Shown here one piece after another: positions 31,493-42,704 of a DNA stretch of 64,000 nt; the first letter of the stretch is position 1; each line of letters begins with the position of its first letter. The translations under genes were made by a program, and so were the position numbers. Below the pieces are notes generated by a model that worked only from the letters and a program-made list of their open reading frames with translations, had not been told where the DNA came from and did no database searches. The DNA is taken from assembly GCF_000227115.2 (NCBI RefSeq), contig NC_016486.1:930001-994000 (forward strand). The letters are read 5' to 3'. This DNA is from Naumovozyma dairenensis CBS 421 (lineage: Eukaryota > Ascomycota > Saccharomycetes > Saccharomycetales > Saccharomycetaceae).

Positions 31493-31961
31493 TCTTTTTT
31501 TGTGTGTAAACCTCGAGCAAAACGTATCACAGGAGGAGCAGCGAATACCGAAGCAAGTGCTCTAACTGGTAAGAATTCATTGTTCCTGATCAAATATGTC
31601 CCTTTCGTTACGATACCTATTGCTCATTGCATGTTAACAGTTCCAGTTCCAATTCCAGTTTCCAATTGCTGTGTAGTAATAATTTGCTATATTCACAGAC
31701 ACCGGGTAATACGTATTTACACTTGTGAAAAAATAAAAACGGTATACCCTTAATATTATCTACTAGGTAAATTACATATGAAGGGAAGGTCGGTTGAGTG
31801 GTGAATCGGTAAGAGAGATACCATATATATGTATCAAAATGCTATAACCTAGAGGGGGAGAATCAAAAGAAGCTCGTGTTTAGATAAACCTTTGTGAAAA
31901 TTTGTTTTTTGCTTTGTTCCTTAGAAGCTAGTTGTCCCTTTAAAAAAAAATACATCCTAAT
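31493..31961. promoter_or_regulatory. PTP1/BRE4 divergent promoter with a Reb1-type site
   Basis: 469 bp between two divergent starts. CGGGTAA at 31703-31709 lies near the middle, a typical place for a Reb1 site that keeps a nucleosome-free region between divergent genes. A repeated CAGTTCCAGTTCCAATTCCAG stretch is near 31639-31659. Confidence 0.5.
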
Positions 31962-34900
31962 ATGTCCAGGGACTTCCCCAATTCAAGTAGGATACCGAAT
32001 CCTAACTTGTTGAGACCTGATATAGGCATTTCCAAAGGATCTTATGAAAGTCCATCCTATCTTTCATTGCATGATTCCACTTCGAAAACCGTACGGAATG
32101 CCATGGGTCTCCGATCTAATAAATCATCATTCCCAACATCACCTCAGTTATCTACTGCTTCCCTCTCACATCTTAGGTTGACCAATTTGGCAAAGACAAA
32201 GAATTGGGAACTTTTAGAAGATTTTGACTTAGAAGAATTAAGAGATGGATTTTTTGATCCTATCTTTACTAAGCCTGAAAAGAAATATGTAACCATTGAT
32301 AACGATATTGATCCAGCAAGGAAAATTAAAGGAAAGGGAGCCCATTTTAAAAGGAAACTAATAACCATTTTAAAAAATTATTTTATATATGATGAAAAGA
32401 CTACACTCTCTCATGTATTATTTGATAATTGGCAATCGCTTTTCAAATATTTCATAGCATATTTCATATCAATTGTGCTTTGTGTCATACATCCCTCCGG
32501 GGAATGGATAGGTCACAAATATAGATATTTCTTACCTATTGCTACATTGATTCATCATCCTGTAAGAAACATTGGTATTCAGGTAGAAATATCCCTGATG
32601 TCAATCATCGGAGCAGTATTCGCTATGGGATGGTCATCATTAGCATGGTATATATCTACTGCAACAAAGCCAACCGCATCACATCAAGGTGGTATATTAT
32701 TTCAAAGTATGATTATGGCTTTATGGCTTTCCACATGGCTTAAGGCTTATTATCAAAGAACTTTATATTTTTCATTGTCATTTAGTATCGCTATAATCTT
32801 TTTCCACACAGTGGATTTGGTCCATTCACCAGATGAATTAAAGTGGATACTATTTAGAGATTTTGGATTATCGTATTTATTTGGTATATTAGTATCATTA
32901 CTAGTATGCATAGCGATTTTCCCACATTTTGGTAATGGCCAATTGATTAATCGATTTAGTGACTCCATTGACACAATAAAAACTTTCTTAATTTGTATTA
33001 TTGATAAAGATCAAGAGAATAAAGAAATCAAATTGCGAGATTTACAAAATAGTATGATTAGATCTTTAAATATCGATCTAGCTCAAGAATTTAGAGACTT
33101 TTTATCTCAAGTATCAATATCCAAATTTAAAACTGAAGATTTAAAAACATTAAGAAATAATTTGACCACGTTATCTAGTCCCTTGAGAGTTCTACCGCTG
33201 GCTGGTAAGATTTTAGATACCTCTGAATTAGAAATATTATATAAGGATATATCTGAAAGGAAATTGAATCAAGAAAATGAAGATAGTAATGAAATTAGTG
33301 AAGATACTTCTAAATTTGATACACCAACTTCGTTTAAAGCGAATGGAATATTTACACCTTTGGGGTCAAAAGGAACAAACATCTTTTTTGTGCAAATCCT
33401 AAGAAATACATTTTCGAAACCAATTTTCGAATTAATATTAAAAATGATTGTTTTGTTAGACAGTTGCGAAGTAATTTCTAAATTTAACAACGATTCAACT
33501 GCTTCAAAAGATGAAATGGACAATTTGGAACGCAATATGACAAAACTAAAGAAGAGAATATACAATTTGGATGTCACTTACAAGAAATTTACAAAGTCAA
33601 GTTTTTTTTCTAATGACTTATTAAAAGATCATGATTGTGTTAATATCTTTCTTTTTTTAAGATATTTAAGAAATGCAGCGAAAGATCTCATTATTGTAAC
33701 GAACACAGTTCTTAAAATGGGTTCTAATATCCATCGAAGACTGAATCTACCAAAATATCCATTAAAAAGAGCATTACATAGATTACCCAAACAATGTTCT
33801 ATTGATGAGGGATCAGGTAATGCATTACATTATTTTGAAACTAAGAAAGATGTTGACGATATTATGGAAAAGTTATATAATTCTTACACTTCAAGACATG
33901 CATACAATAAGGGTCAAGATACCTTGGTTAGTACAACCGATGCAATGGACTCTGCTGTGGTAGAAAATGATGGAAAAAAAGAAGAGAATTCTGCCGCTAT
34001 ACCGACACGTGCCATCGACCATACAGACTTCAATTTACATACAACCAAGAATCCATGGAGGTATAGATTTTGGAGATTTACTATAATATTAGGCGGTCAA
34101 GAAATGAAATGGACATTTAAAATTTTATTCGTTATGACATTTCTATGTCTTCCAAGTTGGTTACCAGAATCTTATCGATGGTACCAAGAATATCAATGTT
34201 GGTGGTGTCCAATGATTTTCTTTATGTTGTCACATTCTAGATATTCAGGACAATGGAATACACTTATTAGAAGAATATGTTTTGGTCTGATTGGAATATT
34301 TTGGGGTTGGGCAGCAAATCAATCACGTCATTTTAGTAATTCATTTGTGGTTGCAACATTTGCTGGATTGATTGTCATACCATTTGCCATTAATCATTTA
34401 ATCTTTTATAATACGAGGTCAAGTTTTACAGGTATGATATGTTTCACAATCATTGCCTTAGAACCATTTTCAAAGGGGAACCAAACGACTTCTAAAATTT
34501 GGAAAAACACTTGGACAACAGGATTGGCATTGTTAATAGGTGTTGCGTTATCTATTCCTGTTAGTTGGTTAGTATGGTCATTTAGGGCTAAGAGTGAATT
34601 GAGAATATCAATATCATCATTATTAGCATATTTAAGTCAATCTTATCAATCTGTCACGGACCGGTATTTATATCGTGATTCACATGATGCACCTACCGAG
34701 TTAACATTAGCATTTGCTCACATTAGAGAAGTTCGTTTGACACAAAATATTGAGGCAATTAGAGATTTATTGAAAATGGCACGAAATGAACCCAGTTTTG
34801 TATATGAATATCCAAGTTTAAAATATAAAGAACTTATTGATTCATGTCAATTTTTAATGGAAAGGATTATTGAAGCTAGAGTTTCTGGTTCATTTTTTGA

Positions 34901-35414
34901 AGTTTGGGATCGTGATTTAGATAATGAAACTACAAGAGCCTTACTATCATTACGTAGAGATAGTGTTTCTTCAGTGATTTTTGTATTTTATATTCTTTCC
35001 AATTGTTTCAGATCGAAAAATAAAATTCCAAAATATTTACCTAATTGTGTCCTTGCAAGGAAGAAATTATTTGATTTTATTGATAAATTTGAACATGAAA
35101 GAACTTATTACAATAATAATGCTGTTGAAGAAAATAACAATACTGCTCAAAATACATTACTGAAAAAGGCTTTAATGAAAATAAGCAAACCGCAAATTGA
35201 TGATGATGATGCTGAAGATGGAGAGGAAGATGGTGTGGACAAATGTAATAATGATGTGAATGAAGATAAATATGTCGATGATGAAAGTTACGAGAAATTA
35301 CATTGGACAGAAGTTCATGGAATTGCATTTGCGAGAGCATTTACTGATATTTCTGAATCTATGCAAAGGGTAATTGATGGTTCAAAAGCAATATTAGGTG
35401 AAGAGTATTTTTAA
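31962..35414 (+). CDS. BRE4: Brefeldin A-sensitivity membrane protein Bre4
   Basis: Large polytopic membrane protein; in S. cerevisiae loss of BRE4 gives brefeldin A sensitivity, and the biochemical role is not known. The 1150-residue product (S. cerevisiae 1125) has two hydrophobic multi-span blocks at about 160-330 and 715-880, each with several transmembrane segments, separated by a hydrophilic region with helical character. This two-block plan resembles the aluminium-activated malate transporter/fusaric acid resistance-type superfamily found in fungal proteins of this kind; that is family knowledge, not seen as a short motif. The C-terminus has Asn and Asp/Glu-rich low-complexity. Position matches YDL231C. 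Confidence 0.9.
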   Translation: MSRDFPNSSRIPNPNLLRPDIGISKGSYESPSYLSLHDSTSKTVRNAMGLRSNKSSFPTSPQLSTASLSHLRLTNLAKTKNWELLEDFDLEELRDGFFDPIFTKPEKKYVTIDNDIDPARKIKGKGAHFKRKLITILKNYFIYDEKTTLSHVLFDNWQSLFKYFIAYFISIVLCVIHPSGEWIGHKYRYFLPIATLIHHPVRNIGIQVEISLMSIIGAVFAMGWSSLAWYISTATKPTASHQGGILFQSMIMALWLSTWLKAYYQRTLYFSLSFSIAIIFFHTVDLVHSPDELKWILFRDFGLSYLFGILVSLLVCIAIFPHFGNGQLINRFSDSIDTIKTFLICIIDKDQENKEIKLRDLQNSMIRSLNIDLAQEFRDFLSQVSISKFKTEDLKTLRNNLTTLSSPLRVLPLAGKILDTSELEILYKDISERKLNQENEDSNEISEDTSKFDTPTSFKANGIFTPLGSKGTNIFFVQILRNTFSKPIFELILKMIVLLDSCEVISKFNNDSTASKDEMDNLERNMTKLKKRIYNLDVTYKKFTKSSFFSNDLLKDHDCVNIFLFLRYLRNAAKDLIIVTNTVLKMGSNIHRRLNLPKYPLKRALHRLPKQCSIDEGSGNALHYFETKKDVDDIMEKLYNSYTSRHAYNKGQDTLVSTTDAMDSAVVENDGKKEENSAAIPTRAIDHTDFNLHTTKNPWRYRFWRFTIILGGQEMKWTFKILFVMTFLCLPSWLPESYRWYQEYQCWWCPMIFFMLSHSRYSGQWNTLIRRICFGLIGIFWGWAANQSRHFSNSFVVATFAGLIVIPFAINHLIFYNTRSSFTGMICFTIIALEPFSKGNQTTSKIWKNTWTTGLALLIGVALSIPVSWLVWSFRAKSELRISISSLLAYLSQSYQSVTDRYLYRDSHDAPTELTLAFAHIREVRLTQNIEAIRDLLKMARNEPSFVYEYPSLKYKELIDSCQFLMERIIEARVSGSFFEVWDRDLDNETTRALLSLRRDSVSSVIFVFYILSNCFRSKNKIPKYLPNCVLARKKLFDFIDKFEHERTYYNNNAVEENNNTAQNTLLKKALMKISKPQIDDDDAEDGEEDGVDKCNNDVNEDKYVDDESYEKLHWTEVHGIAFARAFTDISESMQRVIDGSKAILGEEYF

Positions 35415-35728
35415 AAGTTTTTTACTTTACAAAAATAAGAAGATTGATATACTTTTTCTTGACACATCTATTTTTCGTATATTTCATTGCAACCATATCC
35501 TGTACATGACAGAAATAAGACTTTATATGGTTTATATAGAACTTTCTATCCTCCTAAAAAAACCTTCTTTAATTGAAATATAAATAAATAATTTAAAGAC
35601 TGTAGAAACGAAGAGAACTACGTGAAAAAAGAAATGATAATCTTTTGTTTGTTTGTTTGCTTGTTTTTGAAATATAAAATGATAATACGGTCAACAATAT
35701 ATAATTTTTTGTTGGTTATGTTAATTAA
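35415..35728. other. BRE4/MFG1 convergent intergenic region
   Basis: 314 bp between converging stops. In S. cerevisiae the 36-residue OST4 gene lies here (YDL232W). I searched both strands by eye for a short membrane protein of that type and did not find it. The sequence is AT-rich with a TTTG repeat near 35645-35667. Confidence 0.55.
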
Positions 35729-37904
35729 TTAATTATTTATGTTGTCTTTGGGACCAATGGCTGGTGATGATTTTGAATTAATAAAAGGTGGAGAACCTGA
35801 ATCATTAAATGATGAGGCCGTTATAACATCTCCACTATTATTACTATTAGAAGAAGGATTTCTTAATTCTTTTGATGTGGAAGATTTCGGTGATACCCCA
35901 CTTGTACGTCTTCTTTTCAAAGGTGGTCTTTGTCTTTTTTCATCATTAGTTGAATTTATTCCAGTTCCAGGTGGAATTCCTTGATGATCTTTATTTCTTT
36001 TCCCAGTAACCATAGGTTTCCTATTCAAAGTATTATTATTATTGTTGTTGTTATTGTTATTACTATTATTACTATTCATAAAATTGAAATGAATATTATT
36101 ATTGTTATTTTGATTTGAAGAATTTTGAGCATGGTAATTTTCTGGTATAGGTGAATAATTTGTGTGTCTTGAAGGGCCATTTGGTTTTCTTTCAGTATTA
36201 TGATTATAATTTTGATTTTGATTTTGATTTTGATTGTTATTCATTTGTGAACTATTATATTTATATAAATTCACGTATGAATCTAAAGCCTCTAATGGAC
36301 TTTTAATTCCATTTATTTTTTGGAAGATTTTCAAGTCTTTCAAAGATGACATTACAGTACCAACTTGCATTATTCTCATTAAACCTTCTTGTGTTCCATA
36401 TACGGATACATTTCTGAAGACAGTAAAATATGATCTTAGTTGGGTTATTGCATCGAAATTTGGGGGTAGATCAGATTCTTCAGCATGTTTGTATTTATCG
36501 TTAGTGCTATTGCCCAATTGAGACGGTGATTGTGATTCAATGTTAATTTTTTCTTCCTTCTTAATATAGTTTTCGTTATCATGTTGATTTATTGGTTTCT
36601 TATCTTCTTTGCCGTTCGTATCTTCATTTAAGGTATTTTCTTCCTTTTTTATCTCCATTTTTTTGGTGATATCATTATTATGATGATCATTGTTGGTATT
36701 AGAAGCTGCCATGGGAACTGAGGGTTGTGACGATGATGATTGAGATAATTTTTGGAAAATTTCATAGGCTTTACCCTCATTACTAATTAACTTTTCGAAT
36801 GCATTCCATTCAATACCTGGTACAAAACTATGCATACAAAGATCGAACCATTTAATTTTCAAATTTGGATTAAATAGACCTTTAATTTGAACGAAATGTG
36901 TAATATATGATCCATCTGGATAATGATATGCAATGGTCGATCTTGGAGAACTAAAGAAAATGGATCCATTACTTAATAATTGAGATTTTAATTGTTGTAC
37001 AATGATTTCAATTCTAATGACACCTAATTTACCTAAATTTACCAATATTAATGGGATTAATGGTAATAAGAATTCAAATTGTCTAAAATCAGTTGAAGAT
37101 TTTTTACTATATTTTACAATGGAATTTTTTGTAAATGATTCATAAGCAAATGTTTCCCAATATGATAATGATGTAATTTTACCAGCGGATGTATTTATTT
37201 TATTAATAATTTCATAAAATCTTAATGTTGCCATATTAGAAAGATATTTTCTTGTTTCATATGGCATATTAATTGGTTTATTTATTATTTGTAGTGGCAT
37301 TTGTGGTACTTGTGATATTTGAGGGAATTGTCGAGCAGGATTTTGTCTATTTGACTCTTGATAATTTATACTAGGCGGTGGTTGTGGGGGATTATTAATA
37401 GGAATAGGAATAGGAATAGGGATATTGTTATTATCATTAATATTTATCTCATTGTTATTAATAGTAGTAGGGTTACCAGATTGTTGTTGAAATGAAGTGG
37501 GATATCTTACACGAGAAGATGTTCTTGTTGCAGTTGAAAATTGATTTTGTTCATAATTAAGTAGCTGTTGGGGTGGCGGTTGCGGTTGCTGCGGAGGAAG
37601 TGTTGGTACTGGCACTGGTACCGGTACCGGTTGAGTGTTTGCAAAACTTGAGTTTCTATTGAGAATTTGTCCCTGCATCTCTTGTAGATGCATAGTATTA
37701 AAATTAGTGGAAGAGAGGGGATTATTATTACTATTAATGGCGACAGCATTAGCTGTTTCAGAACCAGGAGTATGAATATTTGAATATGATTGATTAGGAA
37801 AAAACGAGTTTTGACCGAGAGTTGTTCCAGATGGGATAGTATTATAAGGGGTATGTACTGGTGATTGATTCATTTGAGGATTTTGCGACCAAGAATATCG
37901 TTGC

Positions 37905-37968
<64 letters not shown>

Positions 37969-38071
37969 GCTGATATAATTGTTGTTGTGACGGTTGTGTT
38001 TGTGACGTTGTTTGAGGAGGGATACCTTGTAAATGCTCCGGAACAGGGATTGTTATTAAATCAGCGGTCAT
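35729..38071 (-). CDS. MFG1: Mfg1-like filamentous growth regulator
   Basis: Transcription cofactor that in yeasts works with Flo8 and Mss11 to drive filamentous and invasive growth. The 780-residue product is much longer than the S. cerevisiae protein (about 458), mainly through low-complexity sequence: a poly-Gln run of almost 30 residues near 30-57, Pro/Gln-rich segments to 270, and Asn runs near 630-690. The conserved core at about 270-435 includes RKYLSNMATLRFYEIINKI and WFDLCMHSFVPGIEWNAFE, resembling the LIM-domain-binding (Ldb/SEUSS-like) fold of this family. The C-terminus has basic patches, PPLKRRR and KRNKD, that could be nuclear signals. Position matches YDL233W. Confidence 0.85.
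37901..37972 (-). repeat. MFG1: Poly-glutamine coding tract in MFG1
   Basis: About 23 consecutive CAA codons (GTT on the plus strand) form a nearly pure trinucleotide microsatellite in the MFG1 N-terminus. Such tracts change length readily and are common in yeast transcription cofactors. Confidence 0.9.
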
Positions 38072-38852
38072 ATGGAAGTGTGAAGGTTTTTTGTAACGTC
38101 AAATAAAGGAATATCTGAACGTGATGTATCGTGCAATCGGAAGCAATTAATCTTTTTGTCGACGAGTGTAATTGCGTATTCGGAGTTTTGAATGCTAAAA
38201 GTTCCTCTCTATGCTGTTGATAATATCAATTAGATAGTAATAATAATAAAATTCACCTAAAAACGTAGCGGTAGTATAGTTGTCTGTCTATGAGATCCGT
38301 TCTCTTAGTAAGTACTTCTCTTTTTGATTCTTGGTAGAGTGTCCTTATATATATGCTTTTGTTTTTGTTTTCGTTAAACTTTAAATTTTAATAAACTTTC
38401 GAAGATTTCGGTCTTCTCCCACGCCGTTACATTGTGAAGATTTTGGTGGGGGGAACCACTCGACCATCAACTTCTGACGCTGCTGCTGCTGCTGTTGCTG
38501 CTGCTGTTGCTGGTCCATGGAGTTTGTTGTGGATGTTGTTGTTCCTGATATATTATATTATTATTATTATTGTATAGAAATATGATAACACTAGTTGTGT
38601 ACTTCCTTCTTGACGACATGCCATGGAGAGAGGAGGGAAATATTTGTGAATCTCTCCTTCGTTTTACACTGCAGGCGACTAACTACATTACATCACATTA
38701 CTTAGCGTTTTAGCTTTGAGTTCCTTCTTATCGTTCCTGAGATAAGAGCCACATTGTTCACGTTTTCAAGTCTTTGTAAGACGACGACGACGACGACAGT
38801 TCGAGCTCATCCCCATGACAACTGTCGGGAAACAAGATGAAGAAGACATGGC
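38072..38852. other. MFG1 upstream region with Gln-codon repeats
   Basis: About 780 bp upstream of MFG1 (minus strand) and downstream of IES2. A CTG/TTG repeat lies at 38482-38511. On the minus strand it is part of a 45-codon frame (38518 to 38381) starting Met-Asp followed by a Gln run, which could be an upstream ORF of a long MFG1 leader or chance. A GACGAC repeat is near 38779-38798. No other gene is seen. Confidence 0.4.
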
Positions 38853-39680
38853 TCACAGCGGTTCACAGTACAAGGTTCCCTTTTGTGTAATGATTGTTCT
38901 AATCATTCCATCACTATTGTATGGCCTTCGTCCCTTATGGAAATCATCTGCTGCATTATCATCATCATTCCCATTCCCATCATCATCAGCTTTAGTATCA
39001 GATATTTTAGATAGATTCCTACTATTTTTCGGAGGTCTTCCAGGTGAGGGTTTAGTATTTTTACTTGCTTTACCAGCCCTTCTCTTCAATAGTTTATTTA
39101 AAGTATCTCTTTTCTCTTCTTCCACTTTCTTTTCCTTCAAATTTCTACGTTTACGAAGGATTTCTGCTCTACGTAATTGTTGTTCTTCTAATGCGTCTAA
39201 TTGATTTTGTTGTTGTTCTTGCTCGTGTAATTCTTCTTCTTCGTCTTCTTCTTGTGGTTTATTCGTTTCATCTGATGTAACTGTAGCTGATTCTTCTACT
39301 TCGATCTCTTCATCTAGCATAGTCATAACCCCTGCACCACCAGCACGTCTCCTGCTTGTGTTGTTATAAGGTATTACCTCTTCCTCCTCTTCTTCTTCTT
39401 CCTCATCTTCATCTTCATACTGTGGTGTGTCTTCAACTGGTGGTTCCACGAAACTTTCCTCCCCTTCGTTTTCTTCAAAGTCTTCAATCATTTCGTCGTC
39501 TTCGTCATCGTCGTCATCCTTTATTTCCTCCTCTTCTTGTTCTTCCCCTTCATCATCATCGTCTTCTAGTTCCATGTCGATATCATCTTCCATTGCATGT
39601 TCCAATTCTTCTTCTTCTTCCATATTTAATTCTTCTTCTTCATCGTCTAAACCATCCGTTATAGCGATGTCTCTTTTCAT
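38853..39680 (-). CDS. IES2: Ies2, INO80 chromatin-remodelling complex subunit
   Basis: Nuclear subunit that binds the Ino80 ATPase and stimulates nucleosome remodelling. The 275-residue product has an extremely acidic N-terminal half (Asp/Glu runs to about residue 155) and a basic segment at about 165-215 with ILRKRRNLKEKKVEEEKRD and LLKRRAGKA, the PAPA-1-like conserved region of the Ies2 family. The end, GMIRTIITQKGTLYCEPL, is a conserved hydrophobic tail. In S. cerevisiae this is YNL215W, on the sister segment near SSB2, so like GCR2 it marks differential retention after duplication. Confidence 0.85.
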   Translation of the reverse strand: MKRDIAITDGLDDEEEELNMEEEEELEHAMEDDIDMELEDDDDEGEEQEEEEIKDDDDDEDDEMIEDFEENEGEESFVEPPVEDTPQYEDEDEEEEEEEEEVIPYNNTSRRRAGGAGVMTMLDEEIEVEESATVTSDETNKPQEEDEEEELHEQEQQQNQLDALEEQQLRRAEILRKRRNLKEKKVEEEKRDTLNKLLKRRAGKASKNTKPSPGRPPKNSRNLSKISDTKADDDGNGNDDDNAADDFHKGRRPYNSDGMIRTIITQKGTLYCEPL

Positions 39681-40058
39681 CTTATTGAGTTGGAAGTATA
39701 TCCTATTGATTATTGCTGTTTCTTATTATCAAACCTCTATTCTTCTGCTTCTTCTTCAACCAATTTAAACAATCAGATGAGATGGGATGTGATGTGATCT
39801 GTTTCATTCGTTCTTTGATTTATGTCTTGATGGTTGTTGTTGTTCATTTGATAATTAACGTACTGTCCAGTGGAAGCAAGGCAAGGCGCAATGATAGAAA
39901 GACTATTATAAGGATAAGGATAAGGATTAAAGATTAAGGAGCCAGGATTAAGGACAAGGCTACTGAATAATGACAAGACAGAAGTAATCCCTTCAATCAT
40001 TCATTTAGGTGTGTAAGAATACCATAATATACTGCTACTATAAATACACACCACGGGC
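39681..40058. promoter_or_regulatory. IES2/GYP7 divergent promoter region
   Basis: 378 bp between two divergent starts. GATAAG/GGATTA-type repeats lie at about 39909-39955. No gene is seen. Confidence 0.4.
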
Positions 40059-42509
40059 ATGTCCACTACGCTACTATTTTGTAAATCTAAAGTATTCACA
40101 CATGCAACAACGAATCCTGCTGATAATATCCCTGGGTTCCTAGTGATAACAAAGAGTCCAGAAGTATCCAATAAGGATTCTCAAATCTCATGGATACCTG
40201 AAAATTCATTACAACCAAGCCAAATATCATGGTTAAATAATCAAGATATGAATTTTGGTAAGATATCTTCTCCTACTGAGTCTACAGCAAACCTTCCTTC
40301 CACAACCACCAACAGCAATGGCGCCACAACAATCCCACTTTCTATATTAATGAATTTCAATTTCCAAATTACAATATCATCTTTATATTCTATTGAATGT
40401 AGACCTCCAAGTCCCAATGGTTGGTGGTATGGTTCCACTATTTTAAATCTAAAAGATAATAACAAGATTATTCAAACATTACCTATCTTATTTTTTCATG
40501 ATGATATATGTCCCTCTACAATTTCTAAGAAGAAGGAATTGAATAAAACATTCACTCCATTCATTAATGGTGGGGATATGTATTATGGTGCTATTGATTT
40601 CAAAAATTCTCTTGCTAAATTAACTGATTTACAAAGAACATTAGTGGCCCCCACTGTTTGGTTAATTAACCCTACGTTGGATGATTTAAGGAATTTTTCG
40701 CCCAATACAAGTGCTCCTGATGCAAGAGTTGAAGGAGGTGATGATACTACGAGCGGTAGCAATTCATTTTTTTGGAATAATGTTAAATGGACAGTCATGT
40801 CACAAATTGCAGAAGGTACTAATAAAGCTAGTTCGTTCATATCAGGGTTAATAAGGCAACATCCTGTAATTAAATTCATTGATCAAAATAAAGATAAGAT
40901 ACCAATGGATAATCCATATGTTAATTCATTATTACAAAATCCTAAAGTACAAGAAATTCAAGAAGATTTTGATTCAGCTAGAATTTATTTGGCAAAATGG
41001 GCATTGGGAGTTAAAAATGAAGCTGAAAATTATCAGATTGATGAATCATATAGAAGATTATTAATGAATGAATTAAATGAGCAAGATATGGCAGGGGCAG
41101 CTGCGGGAGGGAATGATAATTTTGGATTTGAAATTGATATGGATTTTAAATTTACTGATGAAGAATTAAATAATGCAATTCAAAGGAATTTTCCATTGAC
41201 AAGAAATAAATGGGATTCATTTTTCGATTCACAAGGTAGAATTTCGATTACTATTGATGAATTGAAAGATTATATTGTTCATGGTGGAATTGAAATTAAT
41301 TTGAATGATGATAAAAATGAATTACGTAAAGAAGTTTGGTTATTTCTTTTAAATGTTTATCCTTGGGATTCTTCTTTTGATGAAAGATCACAAATTAAAG
41401 AAACGTTAAATGATTCATATTTGCATTTGAAAACCATTGCTATCAATAAAGAATATGATGATATGATAGATGCCACAGAAAATAAATATTGGCATGATCA
41501 AATTTTCAGAATTGAAAAAGATGTGAAACGCAATGATAGAAATATTGACATTTATGAATATAATACTATTGATGGGTTACCACCATCTTCAGCTAATGTC
41601 AATTCTGATGATGACAATACAGGAGAAAGTGCATCGGACGAGAATGAGGAAGGGTCAGATCATTGGCATATTAAAAATCCACATCTTTTGAAATTAAAAG
41701 ATATTTTAATTACATATAATAATTTTAATCCTAATTTGGGATATGTTCAAGGAATGACAGATTTATTATCACCGATTTATTATATTATCAGAGATGAATC
41801 ATTAACATTCTGGTGTTTTGTTAATTTTATGGAAAGAATGGAAAGAAATTTCCTAAGAGATCAATCTGGTATTAGGGATCAAATGTTAACTTTAACAGAA
41901 TTATGCCAATTAATGTTACCTAAAATATCTAAACATTTAGCAAAATGTGATTCATCAAATTTATTTTTCTGTTTTAGAATGCTATTAGTTTGGTTTAAGA
42001 GAGAGTTTAAATTTAATGATGTGATATCTATCTGGGAAAATTTCTTAACAGATTATTATTGTTCACAATTCCAATTATTTTTCATATTAGCCATCTTACA
42101 AAAAAATAGTCAACCAATAATTCAAAATTTGAATCAATTTGATCAAGTGATTAAATATTTTAATGATTTACATGATCGTATGGATTGGAAGGATTTAATG
42201 GTTAGAGCAGAACTACTTTTCATCAAATTTAAGAGAATCATGGATTTATCTGAACATCAAAAGGAGCAAAACGTGATGTTAAAGGGGCCGGACCCATCAT
42301 CATCATCATCATCTGGTGTTTCCACAGGATTAGAAAGACATAGGAATGCAAATGCGTCCGCTGCCACGAATATTGATGAATTAAATAATGAATCGCGTCG
42401 GGCGGAGACAAGTAATTATCCCTGTGACAGTAAATATCTTCAATTATTGTTGTCTAGGACGGTAGTCATACAAAAGGAGGGTGAGCGGACGAAAGAGGCT
42501 GTTAAATAA
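40059..42509 (+). CDS. GYP7: Rab GTPase-activating protein Gyp7
   Basis: TBC-domain GAP whose preferred substrate in S. cerevisiae is Ypt7, so it acts on vacuole and endosome fusion. The 816-residue product (S. cerevisiae 746) has an N-terminal conserved region to about 330 and a TBC domain at about 395-720. The dual-finger catalytic motifs are present: IEKDVKR with the arginine at 491, and GYVQGMTDL with the glutamine at 564. The C-terminal 70 residues are Ser-rich and variable. An acidic insert at about 512-535 lies between the two fingers. Start at 40059. Position matches YDL234C. Confidence 0.94.
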   Translation: MSTTLLFCKSKVFTHATTNPADNIPGFLVITKSPEVSNKDSQISWIPENSLQPSQISWLNNQDMNFGKISSPTESTANLPSTTTNSNGATTIPLSILMNFNFQITISSLYSIECRPPSPNGWWYGSTILNLKDNNKIIQTLPILFFHDDICPSTISKKKELNKTFTPFINGGDMYYGAIDFKNSLAKLTDLQRTLVAPTVWLINPTLDDLRNFSPNTSAPDARVEGGDDTTSGSNSFFWNNVKWTVMSQIAEGTNKASSFISGLIRQHPVIKFIDQNKDKIPMDNPYVNSLLQNPKVQEIQEDFDSARIYLAKWALGVKNEAENYQIDESYRRLLMNELNEQDMAGAAAGGNDNFGFEIDMDFKFTDEELNNAIQRNFPLTRNKWDSFFDSQGRISITIDELKDYIVHGGIEINLNDDKNELRKEVWLFLLNVYPWDSSFDERSQIKETLNDSYLHLKTIAINKEYDDMIDATENKYWHDQIFRIEKDVKRNDRNIDIYEYNTIDGLPPSSANVNSDDDNTGESASDENEEGSDHWHIKNPHLLKLKDILITYNNFNPNLGYVQGMTDLLSPIYYIIRDESLTFWCFVNFMERMERNFLRDQSGIRDQMLTLTELCQLMLPKISKHLAKCDSSNLFFCFRMLLVWFKREFKFNDVISIWENFLTDYYCSQFQLFFILAILQKNSQPIIQNLNQFDQVIKYFNDLHDRMDWKDLMVRAELLFIKFKRIMDLSEHQKEQNVMLKGPDPSSSSSSGVSTGLERHRNANASAATNIDELNNESRRAETSNYPCDSKYLQLLLSRTVVIQKEGERTKEAVK

Positions 42510-42704
42510 ATGACTAAGAACAAACCCACGAACAGGTCTACATAAAATAAATAAATATCTGTTTTTAATATACCTGTGAGTATACCTATGTGTATACCTA
42601 TGTGTATACCTATGTGTATACCTACTTATGTTTATACATACTTATGTATATACATACTTTCCTACTGTTTTGCAGCGCATCTTGTGTGTAAGTGAATGTA
42701 TGCA

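Noticed and set aside
37861..38106. Poly-Val frame opposite MFG1
   Set aside because: Antisense shadow of the MFG1 poly-Gln codons.
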